Source: CAIRDP01 sp037134895
GTDB lineage: Bacteria > Bacteroidota > Bacteroidia > Bacteroidales > FEN-979
Direction: 5' to 3'
Length of the DNA: 64,000 bases
NCBI GenBank assembly: GCA_037134895.1
Contig: JBAXLI010000009.1
Location: 1-64,000, forward strand
Shown here: in pieces, positions 8,371 to 15,280 of the stretch
Layout of the letters: each line of letters begins with the position of its first letter
Numbering within the stretch: position 1 is the first letter of the stretch
Notes under the pieces: generated by a model
What the model was told of the DNA's origin: nothing
The model's database searches: none
What the model saw: the letters and a program-made list of their open reading frames with translations, nothing else
Translations under genes and position numbers: made by a program

Positions 8371-9543
8371 ATGGACATTTCGACCTTTTTTTCCCCTATC
8401 GATTTAACAGAATTCGAATTGACGAATGAAGGCCAGCAGCGTTTTGGCAATATTATCGATATCTATTCCGAAACAGGGAGTTTCCCTGATTTCACGACTT
8501 CGGATCTCGCTATCATCGGAGTTAAGGAAGACCGGAATTCGGTTGGTAACGAGGGCTGCGACCTTGGCCCCGACAGTGTGAGGAAATTCCTGTACAGGCT
8601 GTTCCCCGGTCCGTATACAAACAAAATTGCCGATCTCGGGAATATCCGCAAAGGTTTTTCTGCAAGCGATACATATTTTGCCCTCAGCAGTACGGTTGCA
8701 GAACTGATCAGCAATAATGTGATCCCGGTGATCATAGGGGGCGGACAAGATCTGACTTTTGCGAATTATAAAGCCTATGAAAGCCTTGGCCAGATAATTA
8801 ACATCGTGGCAATAGATCCGACTTTCGATCTTGGTAAAACCGAGGCAGAGCTTGATTCCCAGTCCTTCCTTAGCAGCATCATCCTTCATCAGCCCAACTA
8901 CCTGTTCAATTATGCGAATATAGGCTACCAGAGTTATTTCATCGACCAGGATGCCCTTAAACTGATGAAGAACCTGTTTTTCGACACTTACAGAATCGGA
9001 ATAGTGAGGGAGAGCCTCGAAGAGGTTGAGCCTATTGTCAGGAATGCCGATATGCTCAGTTTTGACATCTCCGCAGTGAGGTATTCAGATGCCCCGGGTA
9101 ACGGTAATGCCGGGCCGAACGGATTTTACGGTGAGGAAGCCTGCCAGATCGTGCGGTATGCAGGCATCAGCGACAAGCTTACTTCAATTGGGTTTTACGA
9201 GGTCAATCCCAGGTTCGACAGGCAGGGACAGACTGCCCACCTTGTTTCACAGATGATCTGGTATTTCATCGACGGTTTTTATAACAGGGCTCATGATTTC
9301 CCTTTCAAAAATGAAGAGGATTACCTGAAGTACAGGGTTTCGATCAGCGACCATAAGGAGGAGATCGTATTTTTCAAAAGCAAGAAGACCGACCGCTGGT
9401 GGATGGAGATCCCCCTTCCTGCCGAGCAAAAAATCAAATACGAAAGGCATTACCTTGTGCCCTGTTCATACAAGGATTACCAGCAGGCCTGTGCCAACGA
9501 CATCCCCGACAGGTGGTGGATGGTGTATCAGAAACTCATGTGA
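8371..9543 (+). CDS. Arginase/formiminoglutamase-family protein with altered metal site
   Basis: A 390-aa protein of the ureohydrolase fold, like proteins annotated as formimidoylglutamase in Bacteroidota. The three metal-binding signatures can be located but are changed. GGDH has become GGGQD (HIS lost), DAHxD has become DPTFD (His lost), and SFDxDxxDP has become SFDISAVRYSDAP, which keeps only part of the acidic set. The fold is therefore likely while a dinuclear manganese hydrolase activity is doubtful. The gene follows topA by 5 bp and is probably co-transcribed with it. Tryptophans near the C-terminus (DRWWMEIP, DRWWMVYQKL) form a repeated DRWWM motif. Function is not established from sequence. 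Confidence 0.8.
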   Translation: MDISTFFSPIDLTEFELTNEGQQRFGNIIDIYSETGSFPDFTTSDLAIIGVKEDRNSVGNEGCDLGPDSVRKFLYRLFPGPYTNKIADLGNIRKGFSASDTYFALSSTVAELISNNVIPVIIGGGQDLTFANYKAYESLGQIINIVAIDPTFDLGKTEAELDSQSFLSSIILHQPNYLFNYANIGYQSYFIDQDALKLMKNLFFDTYRIGIVRESLEEVEPIVRNADMLSFDISAVRYSDAPGNGNAGPNGFYGEEACQIVRYAGISDKLTSIGFYEVNPRFDRQGQTAHLVSQMIWYFIDGFYNRAHDFPFKNEEDYLKYRVSISDHKEEIVFFKSKKTDRWWMEIPLPAEQKIKYERHYLVPCSYKDYQQACANDIPDRWWMVYQKLM

Positions 9544-9653
9544 ATATCGAATATCGAATAACGAATTTCGAATGTTGAATTTTTCTTTCCGTTCGACATT
9601 CAGTGTTCAATATTCAATATTCGATATTCGTAAATCGGGCTTCGGGCTTCGTA
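9542..9653. repeat. Inverted pair of heptamer arrays, possible bidirectional terminator
   Basis: The left arm (9542-9583) is six heptamers of the GAATATC type. The right arm (from about 9591 to 9632) is heptamers of the ATTCGAT/ATTCAAT type, that is, the reverse complement family, followed by AATCGGG and CTTCGGG heptamers to about 9653. The arms can fold into a long imperfect hairpin with a short A/T-rich loop. It fills the gap between the convergent arginase-family gene and ruvC, overlapping the stop codon of the former. Confidence 0.85.
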
Positions 9654-9655
9654 AA

Positions 9656-10222
9656 TCACTTCCCTTTAATCCTTTCCGGGTTTGCGCTGAGGAACGACTT
9701 CCATCCTGTAAACTTCTTTCCAACCTCGGGTCTTCCGTTCTGGAAATGATGGCATACGGCCACGGCCAGTGCATCGGCTGCATCAAGGCTTTCGACTGGT
9801 TCTTTGAGGGTGAGCAAACGCTGAAGCATGGCTGCGACCTGTTCCTTGGATGCCGAACCTTTGCCGGTGATCGACTGCTTGATTTTGCGGGGTGAGTATT
9901 CAAAAATGGGGATGGTACGGTAAAGTGCGGCGGCGATAGCCACACCCTGGGCACGGCCAAGTTTAAGCATCGATTGCACATTTTTTCCAAAAAACTGGGC
10001 CTCTATGGCCAGTTCATCGGGGTGGTACTGATCGATAAGCGATAGTGTTTTCTCGAAAATAATTTTTAACCTCAGTGGGTGATCGTCATATTTATCTAAT
10101 TTCAAAACTCCGAAAGCGATCATACTGAGCGTATTGGCCTTAATAGATATGATGCCGTACCCCATGATCGTGGTACCAGGGTCTATACCCAGAATGATCT
10201 TTTCACTCGGTGGATGCGGCAT
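9656..10222 (-). CDS. ruvC: Holliday junction endodeoxyribonuclease RuvC
   Basis: The resolvase of the RuvABC complex, cutting four-way junctions symmetrically. The first catalytic Asp is in IILGIDPGTTIMGYGII near the N-terminus, Glu is in ELAIEAQFFGKN, and the last acidic pair is in LDAADALAVAVCHH. The TGKGSASKEQV segment is typical. The ATG at 10222 gives 188 aa, the usual family length; a much earlier TTG would add an unlikely 46-residue leader. It has a basic C-terminal tail. The start is only 21 bp from the ATG of the divergent membrane-protein gene, so its promoter must lie within that neighbour's coding region or span both starts. Confidence 0.95.
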   Translation of the reverse strand: MPHPPSEKIILGIDPGTTIMGYGIISIKANTLSMIAFGVLKLDKYDDHPLRLKIIFEKTLSLIDQYHPDELAIEAQFFGKNVQSMLKLGRAQGVAIAAALYRTIPIFEYSPRKIKQSITGKGSASKEQVAAMLQRLLTLKEPVESLDAADALAVAVCHHFQNGRPEVGKKFTGWKSFLSANPERIKGK

Positions 10223-10243
10223 TTTTCCGTTAAATTTGCAGGC

Positions 10244-11260
10244 ATGACAAAGGTATATAAAAGGTACAATCTTATTATCCAGCTGGGCATCTTTGTCATT
10301 TCCTACTTTTTTATCATCAACCAGGTATTCTGGAAGCAGGACCTTCCTTCCCTGGTGCAAACCCTTATTAAAGATTTCAGCTCATCCCGTTTCCTCTGGA
10401 CGCTGGTTGTGCTTTTGTTTTTAATGGTGTTTAACTGGTTGCTTGAAGCCCTGAAGTGGAGGTTTCTTATCTCCAAAGTTGAGGATGTAAGTTTCGGGCG
10501 TTCGGTAATGGCCGTACTAACCGGGGTTACCATCAGTTCATTCACTCCCAACAGGATCGGGGAATTTTTCGGCAGGGCATTTGTCCTGAAAAAAGCCAGT
10601 CATGTCGAAGGCATCCTCATCACTATAATCGGGAGCATGAGTCAGCTCCTGATAACAATCATTACAGGATCCCTGGCGTTCCTGGTCTTTTTGCCCGTTT
10701 TCATGCCTGACGCAAAATTTTTCACCGGGTACCTCTATTATGCACTGGTTGCAGTGGTCCTGCTTTCTAACGTACTTCTGCTCGGGCTGTTTGTTAATGT
10801 ATCCTTTCTGTCAACCTTCAAGGAAAAGATTCTGAAAAACGGCATTTCGAAGATAAGGAAATACTTCAGGGTCTTCACACTTTACACGAACAGGGAACTC
10901 TGGATCATAATGGGGCTAAGCCTGTTGCGCTATGCAGTCTTCTCAACACAATACCTTCTACTGTTATGGGCGTTTGATGTGAATTTCCCCTTCTATATTG
11001 GTTACCTGTTGATCGCCCTGATCTATTTCATCATGGCGGTCATCCCGACCATCGCTCTCACGGAACTGGGAATAAGAGGTTCGGTGGCCATATATTGTTT
11101 TGGTTTTTATTTTGCCGCAATGGCACCGGCAATGGCCACACTTAACCTTGGAATATTAATGGCCTCCGTGCTCATTTGGGTCATCAACCTGGGCATTCCG
11201 GCAGTTGCAGGCAGTGTATTCCTTTTCCGACTTCAGTTCTTCCGCAATAACGAAGCTTGA
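10244..11260 (+). CDS. Flippase-like integral membrane protein (UPF0104/LPG synthase TM family)
   Basis: About 338 aa with some eight hydrophobic helices, matching the membrane domain shared by lysylphosphatidylglycerol synthases and AglD-type proteins. Family signs are the N-terminal LLEALKWRFLI segment, VLTGVTISSFTPNRIGEFFGRAFVL and the later IPTIALTELGIRGSVA. No soluble transferase domain follows. Members are thought to move or modify lipid-linked molecules. It overlaps the region just before a GT2 glycosyltransferase, so a joint role in making or flipping a glycolipid is likely but inferred. ATG 10244 is preferred; ATG 10214 would overlap ruvC. Confidence 0.82.
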   Translation: MTKVYKRYNLIIQLGIFVISYFFIINQVFWKQDLPSLVQTLIKDFSSSRFLWTLVVLLFLMVFNWLLEALKWRFLISKVEDVSFGRSVMAVLTGVTISSFTPNRIGEFFGRAFVLKKASHVEGILITIIGSMSQLLITIITGSLAFLVFLPVFMPDAKFFTGYLYYALVAVVLLSNVLLLGLFVNVSFLSTFKEKILKNGISKIRKYFRVFTLYTNRELWIIMGLSLLRYAVFSTQYLLLLWAFDVNFPFYIGYLLIALIYFIMAVIPTIALTELGIRGSVAIYCFGFYFAAMAPAMATLNLGILMASVLIWVINLGIPAVAGSVFLFRLQFFRNNEA

Positions 11261-11265
11261 TCAAC

Positions 11266-12465
11266 ATGCTGTTCATATCTGCACTTGCTATTCTTTTAAC
11301 TCTGACAGCCCTGTGCTATATTCTTATGATCCTCTTTATTACTATGGGGATCCTCAGGAAGCAAAAACCACACAAGACTGTCTTTAAGCTCAACAGCTAC
11401 TATAAGTCGGCCCAAAGACTTCCCTTAGAAGCTGAGATCCTGAAGATATCAGTTGTTCTGCCGGTTCGCAATGAGGCTGCTGTTATAACAAACATCCTTG
11501 ACGATCTTGCCGGCCAGGATTATCCCGTGGGATTCTTTGAGATCATAGTCTGTGATGATTTCTCTGAAGATTATACTGTTGAAAAGGTCAGAAAATGGGC
11601 GAAAGATCATCCGGGGACAAGCCTGAAACTGATAGTGGGGAGGACGAACCTCAGGGAGAACCACGGTAAAAAAAGAGCCATTGAAGCCGCGATCGAAGCC
11701 TCCACTGGCGATCTGATTATAACTACCGACGCAGATACATATCACGGCAGATCCTGGCTGAAAGCCATGGTTTCGGTATTCGCCGATCCCTTAGTCAGGA
11801 TGGCATTGGGGCCGGTGGGTTTTACAGGAGAGCAAGGGATTTTCCAGAAAATCCAGATGCTTGAATTTCTGGGCCTGATCGGGGTGACAAACGGTTCGGC
11901 GAACCTCGGCTTTCCCCTGATGTGCAACGGGGCGAACCTGGCCTACCGCAGGCAGGCTTTTATTGATGTGGGCGGATTTGCGGGGAACACAGTCTTCCAG
12001 TCGGGCGATGACCAGTTCCTGATGATGAATTTCGCAAAACAGTTCGGACGAAATGCCATTGTATTCGTAAAGGACCGGGAAGCTATAACCCTAACCAGTC
12101 CATGTAAAAACTTTGGTGATTTCTGGGAACAGAGGCTGAGGTGGGTTTCAAAAAGCAGGGGGTATAATGACAAGGCAGTGCTTTTGGCCGGCATGCTTAC
12201 ATTCGGCTTTCCTTTCCTTATCCTCATTGGAGGCATAACCGGAATATTTCATCCTTTCATCCTGCTTCTTGCGTCCCTTTTATGGCTCCTGAAAATTCTT
12301 GCCGAATACCCAATGGTTTGGCTCATGGCAGGATTTTTTGGAAAGAAACATCTTCTGAATTACTATTTCGTCGCCCAGGTCTTCCAGTTTTTCTATGCTA
12401 TAGCCGTAACCGTTGCCGGACAATTCAGCGGGTATTCCTGGAAAGGACGGAGTTTCAGAAAGTAG
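11266..12465 (+). CDS. Membrane glycosyltransferase, family 2
   Basis: About 399 aa. One N-terminal membrane helix is followed by a GT-A domain (VVLPVRNEAAVITNILDDLAGQ, then VCDDFSEDYT) with the metal-binding region TTDADTYH near residues 155-162, and a QRLRW motif (EQRLRWVSKSRG) typical of processive GT2 enzymes. Three or four helices lie at the C-terminus. It would transfer sugars from a nucleotide sugar at the inner membrane; the acceptor is not known. The ATG at 11266 lies 5 bp after the stop of the flippase-like gene, so the two are probably coupled. It ends 3 bp from the convergent ispD stop. Confidence 0.85.
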   Translation: MLFISALAILLTLTALCYILMILFITMGILRKQKPHKTVFKLNSYYKSAQRLPLEAEILKISVVLPVRNEAAVITNILDDLAGQDYPVGFFEIIVCDDFSEDYTVEKVRKWAKDHPGTSLKLIVGRTNLRENHGKKRAIEAAIEASTGDLIITTDADTYHGRSWLKAMVSVFADPLVRMALGPVGFTGEQGIFQKIQMLEFLGLIGVTNGSANLGFPLMCNGANLAYRRQAFIDVGGFAGNTVFQSGDDQFLMMNFAKQFGRNAIVFVKDREAITLTSPCKNFGDFWEQRLRWVSKSRGYNDKAVLLAGMLTFGFPFLILIGGITGIFHPFILLLASLLWLLKILAEYPMVWLMAGFFGKKHLLNYYFVAQVFQFFYAIAVTVAGQFSGYSWKGRSFRK

Positions 12466-12468
12466 TGT

Positions 12469-13146
12469 TCAGTATCCCTGTTTGAATTTCATCAGGGATT
12501 CGGCAATTACCAGGTCTTCGGGGTAAGTAATTTTAACATTATACACATCGCCCTCGATCAGGCTGATAGTATGGCCATCGGCTTCAAGAACACTGGCATC
12601 GTCGGTAAAGGATTCCCGGTAAGCCTGTTCATAGGATTTCAGCAATGGCCCTGCCATGAATACCTGAGGGGTCTGGATCAGCCTGAGAGTGTTCCTGTCG
12701 AGGGGGCAGTTTGAAGTGCCGTTCAGGCTTCTAACCGAATCTGTAACGGTTGAGACAGGGATTGCGTTTCCATGTGTGAAGGCATGATCAAAAGCACGTT
12801 GGATCAGGCCATGGCTTAACAGCGGTCTTACCCCGTCATGCACCGCCACGATGCCATCCGCAGTCACATAAGAAAGGGCGTTTTTTACTGTATCGAATCG
12901 TTTTTCGCCTCCGGGGGATAGAATATGAGGGATTATAAGGTCATGTTGACGGCACAGGGTTTCCCACAGGGAAAAGAGACCAGGATGAAGTGCGACAATG
13001 ATTCTGAGCGTTGGATCGAAGGCATTAAACGCCAGGATTGAATGCATCAGAACAGGTTTTCCGCAAAGAAGTAGGAATTGTTTGGGGATGGTGGAATTCA
13101 TGCGGTTGCCCGTTCCGCCCGCGACGATGATGGCAAATTTATCCAA
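12469..13146 (-). CDS. ispD: 2-C-methyl-D-erythritol 4-phosphate cytidylyltransferase
   Basis: The third step of the MEP isoprenoid pathway: CTP plus methylerythritol phosphate gives CDP-methylerythritol. Motifs are IIVAGGTGNRMNSTIPKQF for nucleotide binding, VHDGVRPLL, the RLIQTPQVF segment, TDDASVLEADGHTI, and NVKITYPEDLVIAE at the end. The length of 225 aa is normal. The start ATG at 13146 is 2 bp from the queA stop, so both read from one leftward transcript. Confidence 0.95.
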   Translation of the reverse strand: MDKFAIIVAGGTGNRMNSTIPKQFLLLCGKPVLMHSILAFNAFDPTLRIIVALHPGLFSLWETLCRQHDLIIPHILSPGGEKRFDTVKNALSYVTADGIVAVHDGVRPLLSHGLIQRAFDHAFTHGNAIPVSTVTDSVRSLNGTSNCPLDRNTLRLIQTPQVFMAGPLLKSYEQAYRESFTDDASVLEADGHTISLIEGDVYNVKITYPEDLVIAESLMKFKQGY

Positions 13147-13148
13147 AG

Positions 13149-14198
13149 CTACATGATAAGCATGGGATTGCCGTAAGTAAAGAACTTGTATTTCTTTTCT
13201 ACGGCTTCTTCGTAGGCTTTCATGGTGAAATCGAATCCTGCGAATGCTGAAGTGAGCATCATCATTGGTGTTTGCGGAAGATGGAAATTGGTGATCATCG
13301 CGTTGGCAATGCTGAATTCATATGGCGGGAAGATGAATTTATTCGTCCAGCCTTTATAGGGTTTCAGGAGTCCGCCAACAGTAACCGACGATTCAATCGC
13401 TTTCATCGTAGTAGTGCCAACGGCGACGATTTTTTTCTTGTCCATCTTGGCCTTGTTGACGATCTCGACGGTTTCGGGTTCTATGATCACTTCTTCCGAA
13501 TCCATTTTATGTTTTGTAAGGTCTTCAACGTCGATGGTGCGGAAGTTGCCAAGGCCGACGTGCAAGGTGACTTCTGCAAAATGAACGCCTTTAAGCTCAA
13601 GGCGTTTCATGATCTCGCGGGTGAAATGGAGCCCGGCAGTGGGAGCTGCAACAGCGCCTTCGTGTTTTGCAAAAATAGTCTGGTAACGTTCGTTGTCCTC
13701 GCTGGTAACAGGCCTGTTATGGATCTTTGGCAGAGGTGTTTCGCCAAGCTTTTGAATGGTTTTCTTGAATTCGTCGTAAGGGCCGTCGAAGAGGAAACGT
13801 ATGGTACGGCCTCTTGATGTTGTATTGTCGATCACCTCGGCAACCAGGGTGTCGTCGTCTCCAAAATACAGTTTGTTCCCGATCCTGATTTTACGGGCCG
13901 GGTCAACCAGGACGTCCCATAGTCTTGATTCGCGGTTCAGTTCGCGAAGCAGAAAAACTTCGATTTTGGCGCCGGTTTTTTCTTTTTCGCCATAGAGGCG
14001 GGCAGGAAAAACCTTGGTGTTGTTGATGATAAACACATCACCATCGCCGAAGTAGTTCAGAATATCTTTAAAATGTTTATGTTGGATAGATTGCTTCCTG
14101 CGGTCGAGGATCATCATGTTGACATCGTCGCGGTGTTTGGCAGGATTGTTAGCAATAAGATCAGGAGGCAGATGGAAACGAAACTGAGATAGCTTCAT
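13149..14198 (-). CDS. queA: S-adenosylmethionine:tRNA ribosyltransferase-isomerase
   Basis: Transfers and isomerises the ribosyl part of SAM onto 7-aminomethyl-7-deazaguanine in tRNA to make epoxyqueuosine. Family signatures are MKLSQFRFHLPPDLIANNPAKHRDD at the start, DVFIINNTKVFPARLYG, EGAVAAPTAGLHFT, VTLHVGLGNFR and ANAMITNFHLPQTPMMMLTSAFAG. The length of 349 aa is normal. It has a good upstream promoter and is followed closely by ispD. Confidence 0.96.
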   Translation of the reverse strand: MKLSQFRFHLPPDLIANNPAKHRDDVNMMILDRRKQSIQHKHFKDILNYFGDGDVFIINNTKVFPARLYGEKEKTGAKIEVFLLRELNRESRLWDVLVDPARKIRIGNKLYFGDDDTLVAEVIDNTTSRGRTIRFLFDGPYDEFKKTIQKLGETPLPKIHNRPVTSEDNERYQTIFAKHEGAVAAPTAGLHFTREIMKRLELKGVHFAEVTLHVGLGNFRTIDVEDLTKHKMDSEEVIIEPETVEIVNKAKMDKKKIVAVGTTTMKAIESSVTVGGLLKPYKGWTNKFIFPPYEFSIANAMITNFHLPQTPMMMLTSAFAGFDFTMKAYEEAVEKKYKFFTYGNPMLIM

Positions 14199-14220
14199 GC
14201 TTGTCGATTAAAAAGGCGTG

Positions 14221-14251
14221 CAAAAGTAATACTTTTTTCGCTGAATGTCAA
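14221..14251 (-). promoter_or_regulatory. Promoter of queA-ispD
   Basis: On the minus strand a TTG -33 element (14249-14251) is followed after 20 nt by the -7 element TACTTTTG (14221-14228), a full match to the Bacteroidota consensus. It lies 23 bp before the queA ATG and just downstream of the HAD gene, so queA need not depend on that gene's transcription. Confidence 0.65.
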
Positions 14252-14281
14252 GCCTTTTTTATCTTTTTGGTTTTGGAGCGC

Positions 14282-14938
14282 TTACTCAAACAGTCCGTTA
14301 ATCTCCTGCGGAGGCTTCAGGTGATAGGTCAGCAACCCAACATTCGAGGCTGTTTCGACATGCTGGGAAGAGTCATCGATGAACAAGGTTTCTTTGGGAT
14401 CCAGTTTACCGTCGCGGATGACAAATTCGAAAATTTCGCGGCTGGGTTTCTGGAGATGGATCTCAAATGAGAACCAGGTCTTCTCAAACAAGTCGAGGAA
14501 AGATTTGTACCCGTAATTTTTGCTGAAATCTCCCAGGTACTTGTTGTAATGGATTTCATTTGAATTACTGAGAATGAAGATCCTGTATGATTTTCTGACC
14601 TCTTCGAGCAGCCTCACCCTTTGAGCAGGGATATTGAGGATCATGGCATTCAAGGCATCGAGGATTTCCTGTTCGCTGATACCGGGTTTAAGGTGTTTCT
14701 TCAGGATGGCTGTAAATTCGGGAATTGAGATTTTTCCGCCTTCAAGTCTGCGGAAAACATCTTCCCCTTCCTCGAATGAGTATGAAGGATTAAATCCTTT
14801 AAAACCCAGATCCCTGAATTTCTGTTCCGAAAGTTTAAAGTCTATATTGCCGATCACTCCGCCGAAATCAAAAATGATGTTCCGGATGGTACGGCCCTGT
14901 GAGGCCTGGGGGGTCAGTGTAAGCATGGCATGAAGCAT
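14282..14938 (-). CDS. HAD superfamily hydrolase, subfamily IA
   Basis: A 218-aa phosphatase-like protein close to the YihX group. Motif I is IIFDFGGVIGNID, with Gly rather than Asp at the +2 position as usual for the FDxGGV type. Motif II is IFILSNSNEIH, the motif III Lys is in LQKPSREIFEF, and motif IV is TLFIDDSSQHVETASNVGL. The helical cap lies between motifs I and II. The substrate cannot be told; YihX acts on glucose-1-phosphate. The start ATG at 14938 could also be 14926. It is divergent from the tRNA. Confidence 0.85.
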   Translation of the reverse strand: MLHAMLTLTPQASQGRTIRNIIFDFGGVIGNIDFKLSEQKFRDLGFKGFNPSYSFEEGEDVFRRLEGGKISIPEFTAILKKHLKPGISEQEILDALNAMILNIPAQRVRLLEEVRKSYRIFILSNSNEIHYNKYLGDFSKNYGYKSFLDLFEKTWFSFEIHLQKPSREIFEFVIRDGKLDPKETLFIDDSSQHVETASNVGLLTYHLKPPQEINGLFE

Positions 14939-14943
14939 TCAGC

Positions 14944-14974
14944 TTGCAAAGATGGCAAAATAGTTTTACCTTTG
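14944..14974 (+). promoter_or_regulatory. Promoter of the CAT-anticodon tRNA
   Basis: TTG (14944-14946), a 20-nt spacer and TACCTTTG (14967-14974) match the Bacteroidota promoter exactly. The tRNA begins 46 bp further on, which would give a short 5' leader for RNase P to remove. Confidence 0.7.
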
Positions 14975-15020
14975 CACCCCGATTTCGTGAAACGGATTCA
15001 GTGAAACGTGGATCGGATCA

Positions 15021-15094
15021 GGGCCCATAGCTCAGACGGTTAGAGCAGCTGACTCATAATCAGCGGGTCACAGGTTCAAGTCCTGTTGGGCCCA
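15021..15094 (+). tRNA. tRNA with CAT anticodon (tRNA-Ile2 more likely than tRNA-Met)
   Basis: A complete cloverleaf of 74 nt. The 7-bp acceptor stem GGGCCCA pairs with TGGGCCC, followed by discriminator A at 15094. The D arm is AGCTCAGACGGTTAGAGC, the anticodon loop is CTCATAA with CAT at 15055-15057, and the T arm contains the GTTCAAG loop. CCA is not encoded. C4-G69 and C5-G68 in the acceptor stem are features that TilS uses to recognise tRNA-Ile2 before converting C34 to lysidine, so isoleucine is favoured. It lacks the unpaired first base of an initiator tRNA. Confidence 0.93.
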
Positions 15095-15115
15095 CAGCAA
15101 AAATATGTTTTAAGT

Positions 15116-15145
15116 AAAAGAGTATCAGCATGGTACTCTTTTTTT
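15116..15145 (+). terminator. Intrinsic terminator after the tRNA
   Basis: AAAAGAGTA (15116-15124), a 9-nt loop, then TACTCTTTT (15134-15142) form a 9-bp stem that runs into a T-rich tract, 22 bp after the end of the tRNA. Confidence 0.8.
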
Positions 15146-15209
15146 ATTGCTTCTATCTTCATTCGTCGCCTGGGAAACCGAATCAGGCTTTTTTTCCGGT
15201 AATATATTG

Positions 15210-15240
15210 TTGATTTTTTCTGTAAGTTTTTGTATATTTG
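15210..15240 (+). promoter_or_regulatory. Promoter of the Ntn-hydrolase lipoprotein gene
   Basis: TTG (15210-15212), a 20-nt spacer and TATATTTG (15233-15240). It lies 40 bp before the ATG at 15281. Confidence 0.6.
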
Positions 15241-15280
15241 ACAAAGGGCAACCAAATTCAATGACCAAAGTAAAACCATT

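Noticed and set aside
10223..10360. N-terminal extension of ruvC
   Set aside because: It starts at TTG, has no similarity to RuvC, and lies fully inside the coding region of the divergent gene.
15021..15145. tRNA as integration site of a mobile element
   Set aside because: No integrase and no repeat of the tRNA 3' end are visible in the following sequence; a normal terminator follows instead.
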